Positions 1 to 6,631 of a stretch of 7,773 bases of DNA are shown one piece after another. The stretch is from Chromatiales bacterium (GTDB lineage: Bacteria > Pseudomonadota > Gammaproteobacteria > UBA6429 > Thiohalophilaceae). The stretch covers positions 1 to 7,773 of the forward strand of contig JALTLP010000032.1 of the NCBI GenBank assembly GCA_027001895.1, written 5' to 3'. The translations under genes and the position numbers were made by a program. Below the pieces are notes generated by a model. It had not been told where the DNA came from. It saw only the letters and a list, made by a program, of their open reading frames with translations, and did not search any database. Position 1 is the first letter of the stretch; the number at the start of each line of letters is the position of its first letter.

Positions 1-115
1 GTTATAGGGGGAGGGCATTATAGATATTAGCTGGAATACAGGTTTACAAAATTAGATTTCTGATAGACTAACCGATATGATAGCCATTCCGAATAATTCC
101 AAAGTTTAAAATCAA
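1..115. other. Intergenic region upstream of mogA
   Basis: All three forward frames hit a stop within the first 30 bases or so, so no upstream gene ends here on the + strand. The best promoter-like element is TATGAT at 76-81 (5 of 6 matches to the -10 consensus). It would give a leader of about 28 nt, but the best -35 partner (TTAGAT, 52-57, 18-nt spacer) is poor. No clear Shine-Dalgarno sequence precedes the mogA ATG at 116. The promoter is a suggestion only. Confidence 0.25.
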
Positions 116-655
116 ATGAATAAATTAATCGCTAAAATTGGTGTCGTTACCGTATCGGATCGAGCCAGCCGTGGTGAATATGAAGACCGTGGTGGCCCGG
201 CTATTGTCGACTGGTTAAGTGCAACGCTGGCATCTGAATACGAAATCGTAAAACGTCTCGTGCCAGATGAACAAACGGAAATTGAACAGGCACTGATTGA
301 GTTAACAGACAAACAAGCCTGTTGCCTGGTTGTGACAACAGGCGGTACCGGGCCTGCTAAACGTGATATTACACCCGAGGCAACCCTTGCTGTCAGTGAT
401 AAAGTGATGGATGGTTTTGGGGAGTTGATGCGTAGTGAATCACTGAAAGTGGTACCAACGGCTATTCTTTCCCGGCAAACGGCAGTTATTCGTGGTGAAA
501 CACTTATTATAAATTTACCGGGTAATCCTTCTGCAATCTCTGATTGTTTAAATGCGGTTTTTCCTGCTGTTCCAACCTGTATCCGGTTACTGGATGGGCC
601 CGAATTGCAGGTTAAACAAAAAACAACAGCCAGTTTCAGTCCATCAATAAAATGA
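116..655 (+). CDS. mogA: Molybdopterin adenylyltransferase MogA
   Basis: MogA activates molybdopterin by adenylylating it with ATP, the step before MoeA inserts molybdate to make molybdenum cofactor in the cytoplasm. The 179-residue product reads as one MoCF-biosynthesis domain. It has SDRAS at 14-18, the TTGGTGPAKRD nucleotide/MPT-binding stretch at 74-84, PEAT at 87-90, a PTAILSRQ block near 114-121 and NLPGNP at 133-138. D51 (in PDEQ) and D84 match, with a constant offset of two, the aspartates I recall as important in E. coli MogA (D49, D82). The PDEQ and PTAILSRQ blocks favour MogA over the related MoaB. It is about 16 residues shorter than E. coli MogA, mostly because the loop just before the VPxCIxLL segment (near 145-152) is reduced. 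The start at 116 gives the normal family N-terminus although no good ribosome binding site is visible. It overlaps prmB by 4 nt. Confidence 0.9.
   Translation: MNKLIAKIGVVTVSDRASRGEYEDRGGPAIVDWLSATLASEYEIVKRLVPDEQTEIEQALIELTDKQACCLVVTTGGTGPAKRDITPEATLAVSDKVMDGFGELMRSESLKVVPTAILSRQTAVIRGETLIINLPGNPSAISDCLNAVFPAVPTCIRLLDGPELQVKQKTTASFSPSIK
652..655 (+). promoter_or_regulatory. ATGA stop-start overlap coupling mogA and prmB
   Basis: The mogA TGA (653-655) and prmB ATG (652-654) share bases. No purine-rich ribosome binding site precedes the prmB start, so termination-reinitiation is the likely way prmB is translated. This also shows the two genes are on one transcript. Confidence 0.75.
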
Positions 656-1590
656 ACCGCTATGTTATTCCAGATAGCGCAAAATCATTGCGTGAAATAA
701 TTTTATGGGCCGAAAAAATTCTGGATAAACAGGATATTTATTTTGGTCATGGTACAGATAACGCACTGGATGAAGCGGCTTACCTGATTTCGTATTGTGC
801 TGATTTGCCTGCGGATTTTGGCGATGACAAGCTTGAAATTATTCTTTCAGACAAGCAACGTTTAAAAGTAGCCGATGCTATGTTTGAACGTATCGAAAAT
901 AAAATACCGGTTGCCTATATTACTGGCAAGGCGTGGTTTTTCGGGCTGGAATTTGAAGTGAATGAACATGTGCTTGTTCCGCGTTCACCACTTGCTGAGT
1001 TGATTGCAGAGCATTTTTCCCCCTGGTTTGACAATGAATTGTGGGCAACAAGAAATGATCGGCCACTGGATATTCTTGATATGTGTACGGGAAGTGGTTG
1101 TATCGCGATTGCCTGTGCAACGGCTTTTGAAAATGCCAGTGTCGATGCTGTCGATATTTCGCCTGAAGCACTGAAAATAGCCGAAAAAAATATTGCGAAA
1201 CATAATTTGCAGACACGTGTGCATGCAATCTGCTCGGATATGTTTAGCGATTTAGCACAGAAAAAATACGATATTATTATCAGTAACCCGCCGTATGTTA
1301 GCCGGGAAGAAATAAATGCCTTGCCGGATGAATATCACAAAGAACCCGATATGGGTTTGTTTGCCGATAACAATGGCTTGCAGTTTGCTATTACGCTGTT
1401 AAAAAATGCCAGCAAATTTTTAAGTGATGAGGGCATTATTGTTATTGAAGTGGGGAACAGTGAGCAGGCACTACAAAAATATTACCCGGATATAGCCTTT
1501 ACCTGGCTGGAATTTGAAAGGGGTGGGCAGGGTGTTTTACTGCTCGATGCAGCACAAATACGCCAATATCAGGAAAAATTTTTAAGATAA
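652..1590 (+). CDS. prmB: Ribosomal protein L3 N5-glutamine methyltransferase PrmB
   Basis: PrmB uses S-adenosylmethionine to methylate the side-chain amide of a glutamine in ribosomal protein L3 (Gln150 in E. coli), a ribosome-assembly modification. The 312-residue length matches the family (about 310). An N-terminal helical substrate-binding domain (about 1-95) is followed by a Rossmann methyltransferase domain. SAM motif I is DMCTGSG at 143-149, the acidic motif II is VDAVDIS at 164-170, and the catalytic NPPY motif is at 212-215. VPRSPLAEL at 109-117 is the PrmB form; the release-factor enzyme PrmC normally has a PRPETE-like sequence here. The ATG sits inside the mogA stop (ATGA, 652-655) with no independent Shine-Dalgarno sequence, so translation probably depends on termination of mogA. 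The gene ends 42 nt before the convergent GGDEF/EAL gene. Confidence 0.93.
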   Translation: MNRYVIPDSAKSLREIILWAEKILDKQDIYFGHGTDNALDEAAYLISYCADLPADFGDDKLEIILSDKQRLKVADAMFERIENKIPVAYITGKAWFFGLEFEVNEHVLVPRSPLAELIAEHFSPWFDNELWATRNDRPLDILDMCTGSGCIAIACATAFENASVDAVDISPEALKIAEKNIAKHNLQTRVHAICSDMFSDLAQKKYDIIISNPPYVSREEINALPDEYHKEPDMGLFADNNGLQFAITLLKNASKFLSDEGIIVIEVGNSEQALQKYYPDIAFTWLEFERGGQGVLLLDAAQIRQYQEKFLR

Positions 1591-1632
1591 GATACAAACA
1601 CTGATTACTGGTAAATTTTGAAAATTAGCTGT
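1591..1632. other. Convergent gap between prmB and the GGDEF/EAL gene
   Basis: The 42 bases hold only a near-perfect AT palindrome (1614-1626) with a one-base centre, which cannot fold as a normal hairpin. I see no GC-rich stem followed by a T-run on either strand, so no intrinsic terminator is evident for either gene. Confidence 0.5.
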
Positions 1633-3999
1633 TTAACTGTCAAGGTTATCAATATGAAGTGGTCTTGGCTGGTCGATAAAATAACCCTGGGCATAATTAA
1701 TACCAACGTCCTTAAGCGTATCGTAAATTTCCCTGTTTTCGACAAACTCGGCAATGGTTTGTATTCCCATGATATGGCCAATACGATTAATGGCTTCAAC
1801 GAAAGCCAGGTCGGTTTTGTCGTCGCAAACGTCCATAATAAAGTGGCCGTCTATTTTTATAAAATCGACTGGCAGGTTTTTCAGGTAGTTAAAAGAACTC
1901 AAGCCACTGCCGAAATCATCCAGTGCAAAATAGCAGCCAATCGCTTTTAAAGATTTCATAAACTCTATTGCCTGAGACAAATTACTAATGGCTGCTGTTT
2001 CAGTCACTTCAAAGCAAATGCAGCCTGGGTCAATATTGTTTTTGTTGAGTATATTTATAATAAACGTTTCAAAATCTTTTTTGCATAAGGATTGTCCGGA
2101 CAGATTTATTGTAAACAGTTTGTTGGTAAGATGTTGTCTGTTTTCACTTAAAAAAGTAATTGTATTTTTTATAACCCATTTATCTATATCCGGCATAATT
2201 TCATAGCGTTCAGCAGCGGGTATAAAGGACATTGGTGGAACAAGCGAACCGTCTTTATTTTTAAGTCGTAATAAAATTTCACAATGGCGTCGGGTTTCGT
2301 CTGCAAAATTTTTGATACTCTGACAATAAAGTGTAAAATTATTATTTTTCAATGCATTTTTTATATGTTGCATCCACTGAAGTTCGCCCTGGCGTTTCTG
2401 GATGTCTTCATCGTTGGGATCAAATAGATGGATTCTGTTACGGCCTTCTTCTTTGGAAATATAGCAGGCGGTATCGGCGTTACGCAACAGTTCGGTCAGA
2501 CTTGCAGTCGTATTATCCAGGGTGGCCAGGCCAATACTTGCCCCCACTTCGAAAGAATTGTTGGCCCAGATAAAACGAAAGCTTTTAATTTCACTGCGAA
2601 TCTTGTCGGCGATTTCAAGCGCGTTTTCGATATTACAATCTTCGAGCAAAATACCGAACTCATCACCACCGAGTCGTGCAAGTATATCGCTGCGGCGCAA
2701 TAAAGACTGTAATAACAGCGAAAGTTGCCTGAGGAATTCATCACCCGCTTCATGACCTGCCGTGTCATTGATTATCTTGAATTGATCCAGATCCATAAAA
2801 CAAACAACATGTTTTTCGTCAGGATTTATTTTTACTGATTTCAGTGCATTATCCAGATGGTGTTCAAACTGTCTTCGATTGATAAGCCCGGTCAGGCTGT
2901 CATGGCTTGCGTAGTATTTTAGTTGTGATGACAGTGCGCGTATTTCAGTGACATCTCGGAAAATAACAACTGCCCCCGATGTTTTTCTGTCGGCAGTGAC
3001 AATGGGGGCAAGTGTGTATTCAATCGCGTATTCACTATGGTTCCTGTTGATAATCGTTTTAGGACTTTCGGCACTCATAATAACTTCAAGGTTGTTAATT
3101 ACCCTGTCAAATTCAGTACTATCTGATTTTTCAGGGTCTTCGCTTGCTTCAACATTAAAAACGGTATAAAAGTCTTTACCAATGGCCTGTCGGTAAGAGT
3201 AGCCGGTTAATTCCTCTGCCACCGGGTTTATCTGGGTGATTTTACCGTTTATATCTGTTGTGATAATGGCATCACCAATAGAGTGCAGGGTGATTTCAGC
3301 CAGTTCTTTTTCCATATAAAGTTTTGACTGAAGTTGTTTTGTAATATAAATAATAATCAGTGAAATAATAATACCGGAAAGCAGTGCGATAACCGAAAGA
3401 ATGACCAGTATTTTCCAGGTGTCGGCCTGTTCTTTTTCGGCCTGACGTGCAATTTTCTGTGATGATTGGTGTTGAATATTTTGTAGTTGTTCCAGCAGGT
3501 TAAGGATTTCGGCCTGGAGTGGAATGGCCTTGTTTATCAGCAGGTCATTAGCGGTTTCTATTTGTTCTGTTTGTACCAGCTCGGCAATTTTGTTTTGTAG
3601 TGGGGCCGTAATACGGGTGAGTTTGCCTTGTTTACTTAAAAGGGAACGTTCGCGGTCTTCAAGTTTTGTCTGCATCAGTTTAATTCGCGCGTTAGCAAAC
3701 TGAGAAGCGTAGGAATTAAATTTTATAAAAAGCTCGTCTCGTATAAACGGATCGTTTATCGAAACCATTGTTAACAGGTTGATGCTTCGTTCCCGGGCAG
3801 AGTTATACATCCGAGTTATAAGTTCGGACTTTAAGCCGTGGCGTTTAACCAGTTCGTTTACATGCTGGTTGGCTTTTTTGTTCTGAACAATACTGGTAAC
3901 CAGGGTCATGCTAAACAGTGCGACGATAACAACATAACCCCAGATAATGATTCGGGGTGAACGTATTTTTTGATCTTGTTTTCGCTGTAATTTTAACAA
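1633..3999 (-). CDS. Membrane-anchored PAS-GGDEF-EAL cyclic-di-GMP signalling protein
   Basis: This 788-residue inner-membrane protein should make and/or degrade cyclic di-GMP. TM1 is about 17-38 and TM2 about 196-220. They enclose a helical, probably four-helix-bundle periplasmic sensor with a conserved-looking ARERS...DPFIRDE stretch (68-89). PAS is about 229-350, GGDEF about 362-527 and EAL about 545-780. The cyclase site is intact (GGDEF at 444-448, D403), and the product-inhibition I-site RRSD is at 435-438. The EAL signature reads EIL (E574). The other phosphodiesterase positions are kept: N632, E664, E667, D694, D695, K715, E751 and Q771, all at a constant offset of 399 from the RocR residues as I recall them. 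Both activities are therefore plausible. The start is TTG at 3999-3997 with AGGT at 4009-4006. Upstream codons are open to TAA at 4113-4111 but contain no ATG, GTG, TTG or CTG, and the next ATG lies inside TM1. The signal sensed is unknown. Confidence 0.93.
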   Translation of the reverse strand: MLKLQRKQDQKIRSPRIIIWGYVVIVALFSMTLVTSIVQNKKANQHVNELVKRHGLKSELITRMYNSARERSINLLTMVSINDPFIRDELFIKFNSYASQFANARIKLMQTKLEDRERSLLSKQGKLTRITAPLQNKIAELVQTEQIETANDLLINKAIPLQAEILNLLEQLQNIQHQSSQKIARQAEKEQADTWKILVILSVIALLSGIIISLIIIYITKQLQSKLYMEKELAEITLHSIGDAIITTDINGKITQINPVAEELTGYSYRQAIGKDFYTVFNVEASEDPEKSDSTEFDRVINNLEVIMSAESPKTIINRNHSEYAIEYTLAPIVTADRKTSGAVVIFRDVTEIRALSSQLKYYASHDSLTGLINRRQFEHHLDNALKSVKINPDEKHVVCFMDLDQFKIINDTAGHEAGDEFLRQLSLLLQSLLRRSDILARLGGDEFGILLEDCNIENALEIADKIRSEIKSFRFIWANNSFEVGASIGLATLDNTTASLTELLRNADTACYISKEEGRNRIHLFDPNDEDIQKRQGELQWMQHIKNALKNNNFTLYCQSIKNFADETRRHCEILLRLKNKDGSLVPPMSFIPAAERYEIMPDIDKWVIKNTITFLSENRQHLTNKLFTINLSGQSLCKKDFETFIINILNKNNIDPGCICFEVTETAAISNLSQAIEFMKSLKAIGCYFALDDFGSGLSSFNYLKNLPVDFIKIDGHFIMDVCDDKTDLAFVEAINRIGHIMGIQTIAEFVENREIYDTLKDVGINYAQGYFIDQPRPLHIDNLDS

Positions 4000-4300
4000 A
4001 AGACTACCTAAACCCTTGTTTATATAAGATACGCTGAACGGGAAAATATGGTTTGAAAGAGCTGATAGTTTACCCCAAAAAATGCCTGAAAAACATACAA
4101 AAACATGCCGTTAAAACCTCTTAAATCAGGTATTAATTATAGTGTGGAATAGCCGCATGTCTGTGATATTTAAAGCTTATTTGGCCTATAGATAAGCAAG
4201 ATTTTAAGGTAGAATTGAGCAATTACTCATAATTTTTGCCCAAATCAGTTCTTCTGTGTAGGCTACAACGATTTTGGCTATATAAAACGAATGGTTATTT
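4000..4300. promoter_or_regulatory. Divergent intergenic region: GGDEF/EAL gene and aroC control
   Basis: These 301 bases must carry the promoters of the leftward GGDEF/EAL gene and the rightward aroC. No coding sequence or RNA gene is visible. On the + strand, -10-like hexamers are TATAGT (4138-4143), TAGAAT (4210-4215) and TATAAA (4281-4286), but none has a good -35 at 16-18 nt, and the last is so close to the aroC ATG that it would leave almost no leader. The aroC start lacks a recognisable Shine-Dalgarno sequence. The part nearest the GGDEF/EAL gene contains repeated A-tracts (listed separately). Exact promoters cannot be assigned by eye. Confidence 0.5.
4077..4125 (+). other. Roughly helically phased A-tracts (possible DNA curvature)
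   Basis: A-runs lie at 4077-4082 (A6), 4089-4093 (A5), 4099-4103 (A5), 4113-4116 (A4) and 4123-4125 (A3). Their centres are 9.5-13.5 bases apart, about 11 on average. The first three include an octamer, AAAAACAT, present twice (4089-4096 and 4099-4106). A-tracts repeating near the helical period are known to bend DNA and often occur upstream of bacterial promoters. A role here is inference. Confidence 0.45.
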
Positions 4301-5410
4301 ATGTCTGGAAATACAATCGGAAAGTTATTTAGCGTGACCAGCTTTGGCGAAAGCCACGGTGCGGCAATAGGCTGTATTGTGGATGGCTGCCCGCCGGGGC
4401 TTGAGCTGTGCGAAGCAGATATTCAGAAAGACCTGGAACGTCGTCGCCCCGGTAAAACCCGGCATACCACGCAACGCAGGGAAACGGACGAGGTTGAAAT
4501 TTTGTCGGGTGTGTTTGAAGGCAAAACAACCGGCACACCGATTGGCCTGTTAATTCGTAACGTGGATCAGCGTTCCAAAGACTATGGCAATATAAAAGAC
4601 CAGTTTCGCCCCGGCCATGCGGATTATACCTATTTACAAAAGTACGGCATACGAGACTATCGCGGTGGTGGCCGTTCTTCAGCACGTGAAACCGCAATGC
4701 GTGTTGCTGCCGGTGCCATTGCAAAAAAATACCTTGCAGAAAAAGCCGGTATTGTTATTCGTGGTTATATGGCACAACTTGGGCCCATTAAACCAAAAAC
4801 TTTTGACTGGAATGTTGTTGAAAAAAACCCGTTCTTCTTTCCGGATGCTTCAATGATTGACGAACTTGAAGCGTATATGGATGCATTGCGTAAAGAAGGC
4901 AATTCAATCGGTGCACGCATTAATGTGGTTGCCTCTGGCATGATGCCGGGCCTCGGTGAGCCGATCTTTGACCGGCTTGATGCTGAACTGGCACATTCAC
5001 TGATGTGCATTAATGCCGTTAAAGGTGTTGAGATAGGCGCGGGTTTTGATTGTATTGAACAAAAAGGCACTGAGCATCGGGATGAAATAAGCGAGCAGGG
5101 TTTTTTAAGTAATCATGCCGGTGGTATTCTTGGCGGTATTTCTACTGGCCAGGATATTATTGCAAGCATTGCGCTTAAACCCACTTCGAGTTTGCGGCTG
5201 CCCGGTCAAAGTGTCGATGCGCAAGGTCATGCTGCCGAGGTGGTCACGACGGGTCGACATGATCCGTGTGTGGGGATTCGTGCAACACCCATAGCCGAGG
5301 GGATGATGGCGATTACGATTCTGGACCATTACTTACGCCATCGTGGGCAGAATGCGGATGTGCAATGTGACACTCCGGTTATCCCGGCAAACACAGCCGA
5401 TAAAAAATAG
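4301..5410 (+). CDS. aroC: Chorismate synthase AroC
   Basis: AroC converts 5-enolpyruvylshikimate-3-phosphate to chorismate with reduced FMN as cofactor, the last shared step to phenylalanine, tyrosine, tryptophan, folate and quinone precursors. The 369-residue length is normal (E. coli about 361). The N-terminal signature with GESHG is at 16-20, PGHAD is at 104-108 (H19 and H106 are the invariant histidines), GGGRSSARET is at 122-131 and the C-terminal RHDP block is at 319-322. The full-length alignment of motifs shows no break. The start at 4301 gives the canonical MSGNTIGKLF N-terminus. An ATG ten bases upstream (4291) is in another frame and is not the start. No clear Shine-Dalgarno sequence is present. 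The gene is followed after 66 nt by an MFS transporter, with a possible terminator between. Confidence 0.98.
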   Translation: MSGNTIGKLFSVTSFGESHGAAIGCIVDGCPPGLELCEADIQKDLERRRPGKTRHTTQRRETDEVEILSGVFEGKTTGTPIGLLIRNVDQRSKDYGNIKDQFRPGHADYTYLQKYGIRDYRGGGRSSARETAMRVAAGAIAKKYLAEKAGIVIRGYMAQLGPIKPKTFDWNVVEKNPFFFPDASMIDELEAYMDALRKEGNSIGARINVVASGMMPGLGEPIFDRLDAELAHSLMCINAVKGVEIGAGFDCIEQKGTEHRDEISEQGFLSNHAGGILGGISTGQDIIASIALKPTSSLRLPGQSVDAQGHAAEVVTTGRHDPCVGIRATPIAEGMMAITILDHYLRHRGQNADVQCDTPVIPANTADKK

Positions 5411-5417
5411 TTCTGGT

Positions 5418-5456
5418 GATAAACAGTTACCTCTTTTTAACTGTTGTTATCTTTTT
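5418..5456 (+). terminator. Candidate intrinsic terminator after aroC
   Basis: GATAAACAGTTA (5418-5429) can pair with TAACTGT (5438-5444) and TTATC (5447-5451). This gives a 12-bp stem with a two-base bulge (5445-5446) and an 8-nt loop, followed directly by TTTTT at 5452-5456. The position just after the aroC stop fits. The stem has few G-C pairs, so termination may be partial, allowing read-through into the MFS gene 20 nt later. Confidence 0.5.
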
Positions 5457-5476
5457 AAAGGCTTACTAATCAATAA

Positions 5477-6631
5477 ATGAAATCAACGCTTAATTCATTT
5501 CTTTATTGGCGATTGTCAGGCTTCTACTTTTTTTACTTTGCCAGTTTAGGTGCACTTATTCCGTACTGGAGCTTATATCTTAAAGATATCGGCTTTAGTG
5601 TGCGAGAAATCAGTGAGTTAATGGCACTTATTCTGTTAACAAAAATTATTGCACCAAATGTCTGGGGCTGGATAGCCGACCATACCGGGCAGCGTATGTT
5701 AATTGTCCGGCTCGGCAGTTTTTTTGCGGCATTTATTTTTGCAGCGGTTTTTTTTACAACGAACTACTGGTGGATTGCGCTTGTCATGCTGTCGTTCAGT
5801 TTTTTCTGGAACGCGGCATTACCACAGTTTGAAGCCACCACCTTACAACATCTCGACAACCAACCGCATCGTTATAGTTCAATTCGTTTATGGGGTTCGG
5901 TTGGTTTTATAATTGCGGTAGCCAGCCTGGGTTATGTTCTGCAATACAACTCGATAACGCTATTACCGGTGAGTATTTTTGTTTTTATGCTGGGCATTTT
6001 TATAATGAGCCTGTTCGTGCCGGAAAAAGCAGCCGGGCATATTCATATTGGCCATATTCACTTAAAAGAAATTATTTTTCGTCCGGAAGTATTGGCATTG
6101 ATAGCCGTTTGTTTTTTATCTCAGGCCAGTCATGGGGCGTATTACACTTTTTATAGCCTGTATATGGAAGGTTATGGTTACAGTCGCAGTGTGATAGGGC
6201 AGCTTTGGGCGCTGGGAGTGATTGTTGAAGTGCTGGTGTTTATTTTTATGTATCGACTGGTGCCTTTGCTTGGTTTGCGTAAACTGTTTTTATTAACCTT
6301 TATTTTAACTGCGATTCGCTGGGCGCTCATTGCCACTTTTGCAGACAATATGGGTATTATGCTGTTTGCGCAAACTCTGCATGCCGCCAGTTTTGGTATT
6401 TTTCATGCGGTTGCAATCCAGTTATTTCACCAGCATTTTTCCGGCAAGCATGCGGGTAAAGGCCAGGCTATATACAGTAGTGTCAGCTTTGGGGCCGGTG
6501 GTGCATTCGGTACCTATTTAAGTGGTATTTTATGGGAATCGTCCAGCCCGGAAAGTACTTTCTGGCTGTCTGCGGTGATGGCGGTTATGGCCTTTTTTGT
6601 TGTTTTACGCTGGATTAAGGTTGAGAATTAA
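5477..6631 (+). CDS. MFS transporter, HcaT / MFS_1-like family
   Basis: This 384-residue, very hydrophobic protein has about 12 membrane segments. The clearest are near 12-34, 43-64, 75-117 (two), 138-181 (two), 203-229, 240-260, 265-316 (several), 330-353 and 360-380. The opening YWRLSGFYFFYFASLGALIPYW pattern (10-31) and a GWIADHTGQR motif-A-like loop (64-73) between TM2 and TM3 are typical of the branch that includes E. coli HcaT, named as a 3-phenylpropionate transporter. I recall a related MFS gene beside aroC in Pseudomonas, which supports the family call. The actual substrate is unknown. The central loop after TM6 contains a doubled His-rich pentapeptide (187-196). The ATG at 5477 gives the usual family N-terminus; the nearest purine stretch, AAAGG at 5457-5461, is too distant to be a good ribosome binding site. 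Confidence 0.85.
   Translation: MKSTLNSFLYWRLSGFYFFYFASLGALIPYWSLYLKDIGFSVREISELMALILLTKIIAPNVWGWIADHTGQRMLIVRLGSFFAAFIFAAVFFTTNYWWIALVMLSFSFFWNAALPQFEATTLQHLDNQPHRYSSIRLWGSVGFIIAVASLGYVLQYNSITLLPVSIFVFMLGIFIMSLFVPEKAAGHIHIGHIHLKEIIFRPEVLALIAVCFLSQASHGAYYTFYSLYMEGYGYSRSVIGQLWALGVIVEVLVFIFMYRLVPLLGLRKLFLLTFILTAIRWALIATFADNMGIMLFAQTLHAASFGIFHAVAIQLFHQHFSGKHAGKGQAIYSSVSFGAGGAFGTYLSGILWESSSPESTFWLSAVMAVMAFFVVLRWIKVEN
6035..6064 (+). repeat. 15-bp imperfect tandem duplication encoding GHIHI-GHIHL
   Basis: The units 6035-6049 and 6050-6064 share the pattern GG(G/C)CATATTCA followed by divergence. They encode residues 187-196 of the MFS transporter, placing four histidines in HIHIGHIH within the predicted cytoplasmic loop between TM6 and TM7. 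The frame is kept. Confidence 0.7.

Noticed and set aside
17..22. Perfect TATAAT on the minus strand, suggesting a promoter for a gene to the left
   Set aside because: No acceptable -35 element at 16-18 nt, and the target gene would be outside the window.
77..109. A 10-codon ORF ending 6 nt before the mogA ATG
   Set aside because: No ribosome binding site, no notable composition, and too short to support.
920..1228. 102-residue - strand reading frame inside prmB
   Set aside because: It is antisense to the SAM-binding core of PrmB, His/Gln-rich in the way antisense frames often are, and has no independent support.
1614..1626. AATTTTGAAAATT palindrome as a bidirectional terminator between prmB and the GGDEF/EAL gene
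   Set aside because: It leaves a one-base loop, has no GC pairs and no following T-run, so a functional hairpin is not credible.
1618..1950. 110-residue + strand reading frame opposite the EAL domain
   Set aside because: It lies wholly antisense to a well-conserved EAL domain and its translation resembles no family; it is a shadow of the real gene.
4215..4230. TTGAGCAATTACTCA as an operator or hairpin upstream of aroC
   Set aside because: The dyad is only four base pairs (TGAG/CTCA), which is expected by chance in a 300-base region.
4291..4332. A 13-codon ORF (MVIYVWKYNRKVI) overlapping the aroC start, rich in Tyr and Trp, like an attenuation leader peptide
   Set aside because: It overlaps the aroC coding start in another frame, has no ribosome binding site and no following alternative stem-loops. 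Three aromatic residues in 13 is within chance.
4329..4724. 131-residue - strand reading frame inside aroC
   Set aside because: It is antisense to conserved chorismate synthase motifs and reflects codon bias of aroC.
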